Assembly: GCF_009928485.1 (NCBI RefSeq)
Contig: NZ_JAABNP010000009.1
Location: forward strand, 1 to 64,000
DNA: 64,000 nt
Source of the DNA: Clostridium sp. C2-6-12
Lineage (GTDB): Bacteria > Bacillota > Clostridia > Clostridiales > Clostridiaceae
Reading direction: 5' to 3'
The translations under genes were made by a program, and so were the position numbers. Below are positions 27,657-36,596 of the stretch, piece after piece. The notes beneath the pieces were generated by a model that ran no database searches, was not told the origin of the DNA, and worked only from the letters and a program-made list of their open reading frames with translations. The first letter of the stretch is position 1. The number at the start of each line of letters is the position of its first letter.

Positions 27657-28704
27657 ATGAGGAAGGGTAGAAAGATATTTGTTATTATAGATATAATTAT
27701 TTCGTTTATTATAATATTCTCAGCTAATGAAAATCCAATTTATAGTGAAACATTGAATAAAAGACAAAAGCCTGTTAGGGCAGCAGTTTTATTATATAGA
27801 TTTGATGATGCATATATTTCTCTTGTTCGTCAAAGTTTAGAGGAAATTCAAAAAAACAATCAAGGAAAAGTTGAGTTTACGTTTTACGATGGAAAAAATG
27901 ATCAGAGAATACAAAATGAAACCATTGATAATATAATCGAAAATAATGATGCAGAGCTTTTATTGTTAGACATAGTTGATACTAAAAATTCATATGAGGT
28001 TATTAACAGAATTAAGGACTCTAATATTCCTGTAGTCTTATTTAATAGGGAACCACTTGATATTGGTGCGGTTCAATCCTATAATAAAGCATATTTTGTA
28101 GGAACTACTGTAGCAGAGGCAGGAATTTTAGAAGGTAATATTATTATTAATGAATGGAATAAGAACAAAAACTGTTATGGATATAAATGGAGATAATATA
28201 TTACAATATATTATGTTAATAGGTGAAGCAGATAATAAAGAAGCAATTGCAAGAACTCAATATTCTATTTCAACAATTAATGATGCTGGGATTCAAACAA
28301 ATGAACTAGCATCAACAGTTTGTGATTGGGAGAGGCAATCAGCAAGAGATAAATTTGAGCAGCTATATTTGTATTATGGAAATAAGATTGAAGCTGTAAT
28401 TTCTAATAATGATGAAATGGCAATAGGAGCTATTGAAGCATTGCAAAAATATGGATATAATCTTGGAGATCCTTCAAAAACAATAACAGTGGTTGGAGTT
28501 GATGGAATTCCAGCAGCTCAGGAATTAATAAGAAAAGGTGAAATGGCAGGCACAGTACTTCAAGATGCATCTGCTATGGCAGAAGCATGTTATCTTATGG
28601 GAATGAATTTAGCAAATGGTAGACCGCCTCTAGAAGGAACTTTATATAAATTTGATGATACTGGAGTTTCTGTACGTATACCATATAAGGAATTTATATC
28701 TTAA
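27657..28704 (+). pseudogene. Galactose/methyl-galactoside ABC transporter substrate-binding protein (MglB-like), frameshifted
   Basis: Together the two open frames (27657-28196 and the frame ending at 28704) make one full-length periplasmic sugar-binding protein of about 349 residues. The N-terminal half has a hydrophobic leader and VRAAVLLYRFDDAYIS. The C-terminal half has SNNDEMAIGAIEAL and VVGVDGIPAAQELI, typical of MglB. The break lies in the A-run at 28167-28171: removing one A joins NEWNKNK to TVMDINGDN in frame. No mglA or mglC follows. The start ATG at 27657 follows AGAGAGG. Either the gene is dead or the base is a sequence error. Confidence 0.85.
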
Positions 28705-29539
28705 AACTTCTATGAGTCACTATTAGATATGATAAAAACCTAAATTTAGCTATACTTATTTTTTAGAATAAATAATATTTTGGTTTGCTTAATTTAAAGG
28801 ATGTAAAACAAATTTATAAATTTATGAGTGTAATTAAGAATAAGTTTCTTGTTACACTCATGTTAGATGTGGTATATTTTATATATATAAAAAAAGATGA
28901 ATGAATATAAATGCTGACAATAATAAGTTTGTATTTATTCAAGTTTTTTTATAATAGTATAAAAAGATGTATTGAAGAAATGTTAAGGTGTAGTGATTAT
29001 TAGTATAATTTTAATCTTTGCAGGAATTATTAAGATAATGCAGAGACAAATTAGATGGATTTTCATGTTGTCATGATACTACATATCGGAGAGAAAAGCA
29101 TTTTAAGTACATTGAAAATAAGATTATGAAATAATGAAAATTTAGTGGTAACTGAGTTCTTATTGTTATTCTGAAAAGAATATTATGCTTTGTAGACTTC
29201 AATATGCGTCTTGATATTAGGTTGTTAGAGGAAGTATATTGTGAATTTTTTTATGGTAAAAAATTTCTTTGATAGCTGGCAGCTGTAGTATTCCTACTTT
29301 CTTAAAGGTGGAAATAACAGTGGACGCTTACGGATAAGTTTAAATAAATTTAGGTGGAATATAAAGCTTCACCTAAGAAGCTTCGCTTTATAGAAAGTGT
29401 ACTGAGCTATTGTATTTTTTAGTATGATGTGCTGACTTAAGGCATAAGTTTTTATAACTTTTAAGTTGAAATGTTTTTTTGGAGTATTTTTATTTGAAGT
29501 TAAGAAGTAATTGAACTTAGTTACAAGTTAGGAGATAAA
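28705..29539. other. 835-bp region without a recognisable gene
   Basis: No convincing ORF is present on either strand. An inverted repeat, TGAGTGTAA (28825-28833) with TTACACTCA (28852-28860), is perfect but lacks a T-run. Near 29350-29395, TTAGGTG...CACCTAA and AAGCTTC...GAAGCTT form two interlocking inverted repeats. The last 100 nt must contain the promoter of the ribonuclease J gene. It may be the scar of a lost gene next to the two broken genes. Confidence 0.5.
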
Positions 29540-31222
29540 ATGGAAAACAAAAATAAAAACAAAATTAAAAGTAAATTGAAAGTAATACCTTTAGGTGGAT
29601 TAGGGGAAATAGGAAAGAATATAACTGCCTTTGAATACGAAGAAGAAATAGTAGTTATTGATTGCGGTGTTGCATTTCCAGATGAAGAGCTTTATGGAAT
29701 TGATCTTGTAATTCCAGATGTAACATATTTGGTAAAGAATAAGGAAAAGATAAAAGGATTTTATATAACTCATGGTCATGAAGATCATATAGGAGCACTT
29801 CCTTATGTTTTAAAACAAATTAATGCGCCAATATATGGTACAAAATTAACAATAGGTCTAATTAAGAGTAAGCTTGAAGAACATGGCATGCTTCATGATT
29901 GTACATTAAATATTGTTAAGCCAGGTGAATTTATAGAATTAGATAAAATAAAAATTGAATTTATAAGAACAAATCACAGTATAGCTGATAGCTGCTCTAT
30001 TGCTATGCATACTCCAGTAGGAATTGTTGTTCATACTGGTGATTTTAAGATTGATTTTACACCTATTGATGGAGAAGTGATTGACCTGCAAAGATATGCT
30101 CAGCTTGGGAAAATGGGAGTTGTTCTTTTATTAGCTGAAAGTACAAATGCTCTTCAACCAGGGTATACAATGTCTGAAAAGAAAGTTGGCGAAACATTAG
30201 AAAATCTTTTCTCTAAAGCAACAGGAAGAGTAATAGTTGCTACATTTGCATCTAATATTCACAGAGTACAGCAGATTGCAAATGCTTCTATAAAAAATAA
30301 TAGAAAGATTGCTTTCAGCGGAAGAAGCATGGAAAAGATAAATGAAGTTGCAAGAGAGCTTGAATATTTATTTATACCAGAAGATATGATAATTGATTTA
30401 AATGATATTAAAAAATACCCAAATGACAGAGTTACAATAATAACTACTGGAAGTCAAGGGGAACCTATGGCAGCACTTACAAGAATAGCAGCAGCTACTC
30501 ATAAGCATATTCAAATAGAAAAAGGAGATACTGTTATTATTTCAGCAACTCCAATACCAGGAAATCAAAAGGCTGTATCTAATGTAATAAATGATCTTAC
30601 AGAAAGAGGAGCTAATGTAATATACAAAGCAATAGAAGCTATACACGTTTCAGGTCATGCCTGTGAACAAGAACTTAGATTGATTCATGCATTATTAAAA
30701 CCTAAATTTTTCGTGCCAGTACATGGTGAGTATAAACATTTGAGAAGCCATGGTAAAATTGCAGAAAACATGGGGATGGATAAAGAAAATATATTTTTAA
30801 TGGAATCTGGAGATATATTAGAAGTAGCAAGAACTAAAGCGCAAATAACTGGAAAAGTTCCTTTTGGAAGAGTTTTAATAGATGGTGCAGGAATTGGTGA
30901 TGTAGGTAATATTGTGCTTAGAGATAGAAAAAATCTAGGTCAAGATGGAATTATAACAGTGGTTGTTGCTATAGACAGAGCAAACAAAACTGTAATATCT
31001 GGGCCTGACATAATAACAAGAGGTTTTGTTTATGTAAGGGATTCAGAAGCGTTGATTAGAGAAATTAGAGATGTTGTAGCTAATGGCGTAAATAGATGCC
31101 TTGAAGGTAATTTAACTCAATGGTCTGAAATCAAAAATGCCATAAGAAAAGATGTAGATAACTTCGTTTATACAAAGATGAAGAGAAAACCTATGATTTT
31201 ACCTGTAATAACAGAAATCTAA
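29540..31222 (+). CDS. rnj: Ribonuclease J
   Basis: A 560-residue beta-CASP metallo-beta-lactamase ribonuclease. It degrades and processes mRNA and rRNA as a 5'-exo- and endonuclease in organisms lacking RNase E. The zinc motif HGHEDHIG is at about 78-85, with His pairs in HTGDFKID and HVSGHA further on. The beta-CASP insert (about 210-360) and the C-terminal dimerisation region are complete. Start ATG follows TTAGGAG. It is a single gene ended by a strong terminator. Confidence 0.96.
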   Translation: MENKNKNKIKSKLKVIPLGGLGEIGKNITAFEYEEEIVVIDCGVAFPDEELYGIDLVIPDVTYLVKNKEKIKGFYITHGHEDHIGALPYVLKQINAPIYGTKLTIGLIKSKLEEHGMLHDCTLNIVKPGEFIELDKIKIEFIRTNHSIADSCSIAMHTPVGIVVHTGDFKIDFTPIDGEVIDLQRYAQLGKMGVVLLLAESTNALQPGYTMSEKKVGETLENLFSKATGRVIVATFASNIHRVQQIANASIKNNRKIAFSGRSMEKINEVARELEYLFIPEDMIIDLNDIKKYPNDRVTIITTGSQGEPMAALTRIAAATHKHIQIEKGDTVIISATPIPGNQKAVSNVINDLTERGANVIYKAIEAIHVSGHACEQELRLIHALLKPKFFVPVHGEYKHLRSHGKIAENMGMDKENIFLMESGDILEVARTKAQITGKVPFGRVLIDGAGIGDVGNIVLRDRKNLGQDGIITVVVAIDRANKTVISGPDIITRGFVYVRDSEALIREIRDVVANGVNRCLEGNLTQWSEIKNAIRKDVDNFVYTKMKRKPMILPVITEI

Positions 31223-31253
31223 TTCAGTTATGAATTAAGAGTTATAAGTTCAG

Positions 31254-31287
31254 AGCTAGAGGTTGAAAAGCCTCTGGCTTTTTTTTA
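31254..31287 (+). terminator. Terminator after ribonuclease J
   Basis: AGCTAGAGG (31254-31262) pairs with CCTCTGGCT (31271-31279), followed by eight T. Confidence 0.88.
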
Positions 31288-31387
31288 ATTAAAGTGCCAA
31301 TTACCTTATACTAAAGTTAAAAACTTGATAAATATATTTCAATATAGTATAATATGTATTATAAAAGGTTAATTATTAACTGTTAGT

Positions 31388-31479
31388 TAAAAGGATTCGG
31401 TTGGGTAAATTTTACAATTTGCTTTCAAGCAATTTAGTTTCTGGGGTGGGAAACTCTATTTAAGTTTCCCATCTTTTTT
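31388..31479 (+). promoter_or_regulatory. Riboswitch-like leader with intrinsic terminator upstream of nhaA
   Basis: A conserved-looking leader: GGTTGGGTAA, a hairpin TTGCTT-TC-AAGCAA (about 31418-31431), then CTGGGGTGGGAAACT. The last part forms a terminator, TGGGAAACT (31447-31455) with AAGTTTCCCA (31462-31471), followed by six T before the gene. Known lithium- and sodium-sensing riboswitch classes precede nhaA genes in bacteria. I infer a similar switch but could not compare it with a covariance model. Confidence 0.5.
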
Positions 31480-31658
31480 GTTAAATTTTTTAGGAATGAT
31501 AGATATTAAATGGTGAAAAAATAATGTTTTTGGAAATAAATAATAATGTATAAAAGATTTTAAATAATTAACCAATATAAATAAAATTAAAATATAGTGA
31601 AACACTGAAAATAACAATTAATATTTCACTTAGATAATAAGAAATGAGGAGATAAATT

Positions 31659-32852
31659 ATGTTACATAAGATATATAGAAAAATTTTAAATCCATTTATA
31701 TATTTCTTTAAAAATGAAGCTTCAAGTGGAGTAATACTTTTAGCTTGTGCAGTTATTGCAATAATAATAGCAAATTCAGGTTGGGCTGGAGCATATGAAA
31801 ATATACTTCATACATATATAACTATTGGATATAAAGATTTCTCTTTATCAATGTCAGTTCTGCACTGGATTAATGATGGATTAATGGCTATATTTTTTCT
31901 TGTAGTTGGTATGGAAATAAAACGAGAAATAAAATTTGGAGAGCTTAAATCTTTAAAAAAGACAATACTTCCTGTCTCAGCAGCTATAGGAGGCATGATT
32001 GTACCTGCAATCATTTATGCAGTATTTAATTATAATGAGCCAACCATTACAGGTTGGGGAATTCCTATGGCAACAGATATTGCGTTTGCATTGGGCATAC
32101 TTTCTCTAATAGGAAAGAAAGCTCCTAAAGGAATTATTGTATTTTTAACAGCTTTGGCTATAGTTGATGACTTGGGTGCTATTATTGTTATTGCAGTATT
32201 TTATACTAACCAAATTTCTTGGATTGCTTTAATTATTGCAGGGATTATTTTAGCTTTACTTATAATCGCTAATAGATTTAATGTAAAATCTACAGCGGTA
32301 TATATTATTTTGGGCATAGTTTTATGGATTTGTATTTTAAAGTCAGGTATACATGCAACAATTGCTGGAGTACTCCTTGGAATGGTTCTGCCATCAGGAA
32401 AAAGTGTTCATGATTTTGAAGTCTCAATTTTGCATAAACTTGAGCATATTTTAGCACCATGGTCTTCATTTGTGATTATGCCAATATTTGCTCTTGCTAA
32501 CTCAGGTATAGCTATAGATATTAATAGTGTATCAACAGGTATATTTGAACCAGTAAGCCTAGGAATTATATTTGGATTGTTTGTAGGAAAACAAATAGGT
32601 ATTTTTGGAGCTTCATATATTTTAGTGAAATTAAAGATTGCAAGCCTTCCACATCAAGTAACTAAAAGACATTTATATGGTGCAAGTGTACTTGGAGGCA
32701 TTGGCTTTACTATGTCACTATTTGTTTCATCTTTATCATTTGCAGATCAAGGAATATTGACTGAAGCAAAAATAAGCATTATGATTGCTTCAATTTTAGC
32801 TGCAGCAGTAGGAGCTATAGTTTTTGCACTTATAAAGATTAAAAGTGAATAG
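31659..32852 (+). CDS. nhaA: Na+/H+ antiporter NhaA
   Basis: A 397-residue antiporter with about twelve membrane helices that expels Na+ (or Li+) in exchange for protons. The ion-binding Asp pair is in ALAIVDDLGAIIVIA, and the unwound-helix segment around GWGIPMATDIAFALG is conserved. The C-terminal GFTMSLFVSSL is also typical. Start ATG follows ATGAGGAG. It stands alone behind a leader with a terminator, so its expression is probably controlled by premature termination. Confidence 0.96.
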   Translation: MLHKIYRKILNPFIYFFKNEASSGVILLACAVIAIIIANSGWAGAYENILHTYITIGYKDFSLSMSVLHWINDGLMAIFFLVVGMEIKREIKFGELKSLKKTILPVSAAIGGMIVPAIIYAVFNYNEPTITGWGIPMATDIAFALGILSLIGKKAPKGIIVFLTALAIVDDLGAIIVIAVFYTNQISWIALIIAGIILALLIIANRFNVKSTAVYIILGIVLWICILKSGIHATIAGVLLGMVLPSGKSVHDFEVSILHKLEHILAPWSSFVIMPIFALANSGIAIDINSVSTGIFEPVSLGIIFGLFVGKQIGIFGASYILVKLKIASLPHQVTKRHLYGASVLGGIGFTMSLFVSSLSFADQGILTEAKISIMIASILAAAVGAIVFALIKIKSE

Positions 32853-33114
32853 AAAATATATTTAGTATTTTTTGATTGTTTTTTACTAAATGGTAAAAAC
32901 TATACTAATAAATAAAACTACTACATCATGTTTATTTAATGATTAACATTGAATATAATCTTATAAAGTGATCAATATAAAGGTATAGAGTTTGAAATGA
33001 TTTGTGATAAGTTAATTAATACGGTATAATATAGGTATAGATAAAAGTCTTATGAATTAAAAGAGTAATAAAGAAAATACTATTAATTGAGACTGGAGGT
33101 ATTAGTATTAAGAT

Positions 33115-33705
33115 ATGGAAAAGGATTTTTATTCAAATTATATAGAACAATTAGTTAAGGAAATGACTAAAAACAGTTTAGTTTCATATGAAGATTTACC
33201 TCAATTCGACTTATTTTTATCTCAAGTTATAGATTTTTTGAATGATAAATTCGAAGAGGAAGAATTTACAAAGAATATAGTGCAAAATTATGCTAAAAGT
33301 GAGGTTATATCTAAACCAGAAGACGGAAAAAAAAGAGGTTATACTAAAACTCATTTGATTCAACTAATTTTAATTAGCTATATGAGGCCGCTTTTAACAA
33401 CAGAAGAAATTAAAAAAGTGTTTAAACTTGCTTTTAATGAAATAAATGATCACAATGATGATATATTGTCATGGGAAGAAACGTATAAAATATTTATACA
33501 AGTACAAAATGAAAGTTTAAGTACTCCCCTAAATCCAGTGTTAAACCATGAAGAAAAATTTGAAAAAATCATAAAAGAACTTGATTTAAAAGCTAATGAC
33601 GAGGAAAGAATAAGAATTTTCTTATTAGTTATATTCTTGATATCAGAAGCAAGTGCTATTAAGAAATTGGTTCAAAAATTAGTTGATAAATATGAATGGA
33701 GTTAA
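33115..33705 (+). CDS. DUF1836 domain protein
   Basis: A 196-residue soluble protein that fits the DUF1836 family of Bacillota. These resemble MerR/BldC-like helix-turn-helix proteins in the central part; here it is GYTKTHLIQLILISYMRPLLTTEEIKKVFKLAF at about 75-108. Acidic helical regions flank it. The function is unknown, though the predicted HTH suggests a regulator. The GGAGG upstream lies 15 nt before the ATG, which is longer than ideal. No alternative start exists in frame because a stop lies just before. A strong terminator follows. Confidence 0.8.
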   Translation: MEKDFYSNYIEQLVKEMTKNSLVSYEDLPQFDLFLSQVIDFLNDKFEEEEFTKNIVQNYAKSEVISKPEDGKKRGYTKTHLIQLILISYMRPLLTTEEIKKVFKLAFNEINDHNDDILSWEETYKIFIQVQNESLSTPLNPVLNHEEKFEKIIKELDLKANDEERIRIFLLVIFLISEASAIKKLVQKLVDKYEWS

Positions 33706-33707
33706 AT

Positions 33708-33748
33708 AAAAAGCAAACTGTAAAAACTATTTCTACAGTTTGCTTTTT
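33708..33748 (+). terminator. Terminator after the DUF1836 gene
   Basis: AAAAGCAAACTGTA pairs perfectly with TACAGTTTGCTTTT, ending in a T run (33708-33748). Confidence 0.92.
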
Positions 33749-33882
33749 ATATTATTTATGAAGTTAATTATTTAGAACTTATGTACTATAAAAATTTATT
33801 ATTAAATAGAATAATATTTAGAAATATGCAGATAATAAAATGAAATACCGTAAAAAAATATTTATTTGGAAAAATGTTTACA

Positions 33883-33952
33883 TTGACAAGTATAGGTGGA
33901 AAATGATAAAATATTAATTTTGCTTGACAAAATAATTGGGTTGGGGTATAAT
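33883..33952 (+). promoter_or_regulatory. Tandem vegetative promoters of veg
   Basis: The proximal promoter is a perfect sigma-A consensus: TTGACA (33924-33929), 17-bp spacer, TATAAT (33947-33952). A second, distal promoter has TTGACA (33883-33888), 18 bp, TAAAAT (33907-33912). The veg gene is known in Bacillus for its very strong promoter, and the same seems true here. Confidence 0.9.
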
Positions 33953-33975
33953 TGTATGAGAAAGAGGGTGTATAC

Positions 33976-34218
33976 ATGGAAAGAATAAAAACTATTGCTT
34001 CCATTAAAAACGACATAGAGAGACATGTAGGTCAAAAGGTCACTCTAAAGGCAAATGGTGGAAGGAAAAAGATTTTAGTTAATGATGGCATCATTGAAAG
34101 CGTGTACCCAAGCATTTTTGTAATAAGATTAAAAGATGACACCCAAAGGACTGTGACATATAGTTATTCAGATGTATTAACAAAGACTGTACAATTGGTA
34201 TTTCCAACTAGGATATAA
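33976..34218 (+). CDS. veg: Veg family protein
   Basis: An 80-residue Veg protein, a small beta-rich (SH3-like) protein conserved in Bacillota. In Bacillus subtilis it is highly expressed and stimulates biofilm-matrix genes. Family signatures are IKNDIERHVGQKVTLKANGGRKK and VYPSIFVI. The start ATG at 33976 follows AGAGGGTG; an ATG eight codons earlier lies inside the promoter's initial transcribed region and is less likely. A compact hairpin overlaps the stop codon and ends transcription. Confidence 0.93.
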   Translation: MERIKTIASIKNDIERHVGQKVTLKANGGRKKILVNDGIIESVYPSIFVIRLKDDTQRTVTYSYSDVLTKTVQLVFPTRI

Positions 34219-34246
34219 ACTTCGATTTTATCGAAGTTTTTCTTTT
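34218..34246 (+). terminator. Terminator of veg
   Basis: AACTTCGAT (34218-34226) and ATCGAAGTT (34230-34238) form a perfect stem with a 3-nt loop followed by a T-run. It begins in the stop codon. Confidence 0.9.
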
Positions 34247-34463
34247 TGTGTAAATAATTATTTTTTATTTTAAAATTGTATTTTGAAAAAATATATACAT
34301 GAAATTGACTTAAATTAAATAAAATATAACCTAAGAATCTAAGTATTTAAAAATGTATATATAATATAAATTAAAATTGATCAATGAAAATTCAAAAAGA
34401 TCATTTATGGAAAAGATGTATCATAATTATAGTTAGAAAGGATGTCTTTAGTAATTTTTTAAA

Positions 34464-34552
34464 CAAAAAAAGAAAGATGGTGGGTTTCCATCTTTCAACT
34501 ATGGTATAAAAGGGTATTGAGAATTTATGAGAGGTTATATGGTCAATAACCA
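34464..34552 (-). ncRNA. Predicted small RNA on the minus strand, about 90 nt
   Basis: On the minus strand a good promoter (see 34559-34587) is followed by about 90 nt and a strong terminator, GAAAGATGG (34488-34496 on this strand) with CCATCTTTC (34472-34480) and a run of seven T. The 5' part can form GGTTAT-loop-ATAACC, followed by a single-stranded linker. No ORF of note lies in it. No minus-strand gene is near, so the terminator must serve this transcript. The rest of 34247-34741 shows no gene. Confidence 0.6.
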
Positions 34553-34558
34553 ATTACT

Positions 34559-34587
34559 ATATTACGACAAAAAAATAGATATGTCAA
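34559..34587 (-). promoter_or_regulatory. Promoter of the predicted small RNA
   Basis: On the minus strand TTGACA (34587-34582), a 17-bp spacer and TAATAT (34564-34559). The -35 hexamer is a perfect consensus. Transcription should start near 34552. Confidence 0.6.
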
Positions 34588-34741
34588 TAAAAAAACGAAA
34601 AAAAATTTAAAAAAATGAAATATTGGGCGAATTAGATAGAATCGTTGGTCAAAATTAATATAAATATGGTCATTTTTTAATCATAAAGTTCAAGGTGCAT
34701 GTATATAAATAAATAATAGGAATTTTATGGAGGTATAAAGT

Positions 34742-36304
34742 ATGGCAGAGATAGATATTATAAAAGAAAATGTACAGTTCGAAAAATTGCTTAGGGAAAG
34801 TAATTCCAATACGGTATTAAAAGATGAATATTTGATTCCAGACACTCATCCTGATGTACAAGAAATATTAACTGTTGAAGCTAGACCAATGATAATTAAC
34901 AAAGAAATAATAGGAGATAAAATAATCCTAGAAGGCAAGGTTGAATATACAGTAATATATTTAGCTAGAGAAGATGGACTTGTTGTAAATTCAGTTAATT
35001 ATAATCAAAACTTCACAAATAATATTGATTTAAATCAAGGTGAATATAAGGTTATTTGTGAAGCGCAATGTAATGTAGAACATATTGAAGCTGCAATTAT
35101 GAATGAAAGAAAGATATCCATTCAAGGTGTAATTACTATAGATTGGGAGCTTTATAAGAGTAATGAATTTGAATTTGTTAAAGACATTCAAGGTAGTGAT
35201 CAAGTAGAGGTTTTAAAGAAAACAGAAACAATAAATAAAATAAGTGCAAATGAAGATATGGATTTAACTGGAAAGTGTATGATTAGGGTTGGAATGGATA
35301 AGCCTCAGGTAGGTAAGATATTGAATTGTTCATTAAAACTTCACAAAAAAGAAGTTAAGATTACAGACGATAAAATTTATCTTGGATGTTATTGTAAATT
35401 AAACATCCTTTATAAGGGAGAAGATTCTAAGGAAGTAATTCCATTAGAGGATGATATTTATTTATCCAAGGAACAGGAGGTTCAAGGAATATCATCTGAT
35501 ATGATACCAACTGTTTGCTATGAAATATCAGATAATGACTTGATGCTTGAGGAAGACGATTTAGGTGAAATAAGAATAATAAATGATGAGTTTACAGTTA
35601 AGGCCAATGTTAAAGTATTTTCAAAGGAGAACATAGATACAATTAAGGATGCTTATTCTAATAAGTGTTTAATCGGGCTCAGAAAAGATGAGTATGAAGT
35701 TGGAATCCTTCATGGGGTAAACAATTCAGAAGCTATTGTTAAACAAAACGTTCAATTAAAAGAAAATGATATGAGACCTGATCATATTATTTCAGCTAAT
35801 GCAGCTATAATATTAACTGATAAGCAAGTCATGAAGGACAGAGTTGTTGTTGAAGGAATTGTTAAGGCAGATATATTGTATAAAACGACTAATGAAGAGA
35901 AATACTTAGCAAGTGTTAAAGCTGAAATTCCATTTACAGCAGCCATTGAAATTTCTGGTGCTGATGAAAATATGAAGTCTATAGTAAAGGCAAATTTAGA
36001 GAACATAGAGGCAGCAATTGAAGGCAATAGTATAGCAGTTAAAGCAGTAATAATACTATCGGGTAAAATTTTATATGAAGTGAATAAAGAATTCATTTCA
36101 GATGCATTTGAAGAAGAAGGCGATATGTCTCAAAAAAAAGCAAGTATAACTATTTATGTGGTAGGACCAGAAGATACCTTATGGGAATTAGCTAAAAAAT
36201 ATAATACAACGGTTGCAGATTTAGTTAAAGTAAATAAGGTTGAGGACTCGCAACATATTCAGGAAGGACAAAAACTAATAATTCCTGGAAGAGCAATTTT
36301 TTAA
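34742..36304 (+). CDS. sipL: SipL-like spore coat/cortex morphogenetic protein (SPOCS domains plus LysM)
   Basis: A 520-residue protein made of repeated DUF3794 (SPOCS) units over about residues 1-460, followed by a C-terminal LysM domain (about 470-518, with VVGPEDTLWELAKKYNT and GQKLIIPG). This is the architecture of SipL of Clostridioides difficile, which binds SpoIVA through its LysM domain and anchors the coat on the forespore. There is no signal peptide, as expected for a mother-cell cytoplasmic protein. Start ATG follows TGGAGGT. The upstream 500 nt hold the predicted small RNA. Two hairpins follow. Confidence 0.92.
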   Translation: MAEIDIIKENVQFEKLLRESNSNTVLKDEYLIPDTHPDVQEILTVEARPMIINKEIIGDKIILEGKVEYTVIYLAREDGLVVNSVNYNQNFTNNIDLNQGEYKVICEAQCNVEHIEAAIMNERKISIQGVITIDWELYKSNEFEFVKDIQGSDQVEVLKKTETINKISANEDMDLTGKCMIRVGMDKPQVGKILNCSLKLHKKEVKITDDKIYLGCYCKLNILYKGEDSKEVIPLEDDIYLSKEQEVQGISSDMIPTVCYEISDNDLMLEEDDLGEIRIINDEFTVKANVKVFSKENIDTIKDAYSNKCLIGLRKDEYEVGILHGVNNSEAIVKQNVQLKENDMRPDHIISANAAIILTDKQVMKDRVVVEGIVKADILYKTTNEEKYLASVKAEIPFTAAIEISGADENMKSIVKANLENIEAAIEGNSIAVKAVIILSGKILYEVNKEFISDAFEEEGDMSQKKASITIYVVGPEDTLWELAKKYNTTVADLVKVNKVEDSQHIQEGQKLIIPGRAIF

Positions 36305-36330
36305 TCAGTTAAGAGTTAAACCTATAAAAA

Positions 36331-36368
36331 GAGTGGCTATGCACTTCTGACAAGAGTGGCTATGCCAC
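36331..36368. repeat. Tandem 12-bp repeat ending in palindrome GTGGCTATGCCAC
   Basis: GAGTGGCTATGC occurs at 36331-36342 and again at 36354-36365. The second copy runs into the palindrome GTGGCTATGCCAC (36356-36368), a variant of the one at 18468-18480. Confidence 0.5.
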
Positions 36369-36421
36369 AATGCGGAACTTATCTGCAACGAGGACCTTAA
36401 AATCAGCCTAGAGTTAAGGAG

Positions 36422-36447
36422 GAAAAGCGGAGCTTTTCTGGTTTTTT
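36422..36447 (+). terminator. Terminator downstream of sipL
   Basis: GAAAAGC (36422-36428), loop GGA, GCTTTTC (36432-36438), then a T-run. Confidence 0.75.
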
Positions 36448-36481
36448 AAAATATAATATAGAATTAAGTTTGTGGAGAATG

Positions 36482-36530
36482 CCTCAAAATAAATTACGTA
36501 GTTAATTTATTTTGGGGTGTTTATTTTTAT
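36482..36530 (+). terminator. Second hairpin downstream of sipL
   Basis: CCTCAAAATAAATTA pairs with TAATTTATTTTGGGG (ending about 36517), followed by a T-rich stretch. It may be a back-up terminator before cphB. Confidence 0.55.
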
Positions 36531-36596
36531 TTATTTTTTGAATAAATATCAGATCAGTGGTAATAATATTTATTGCATGATATGAGGTGATAATAG

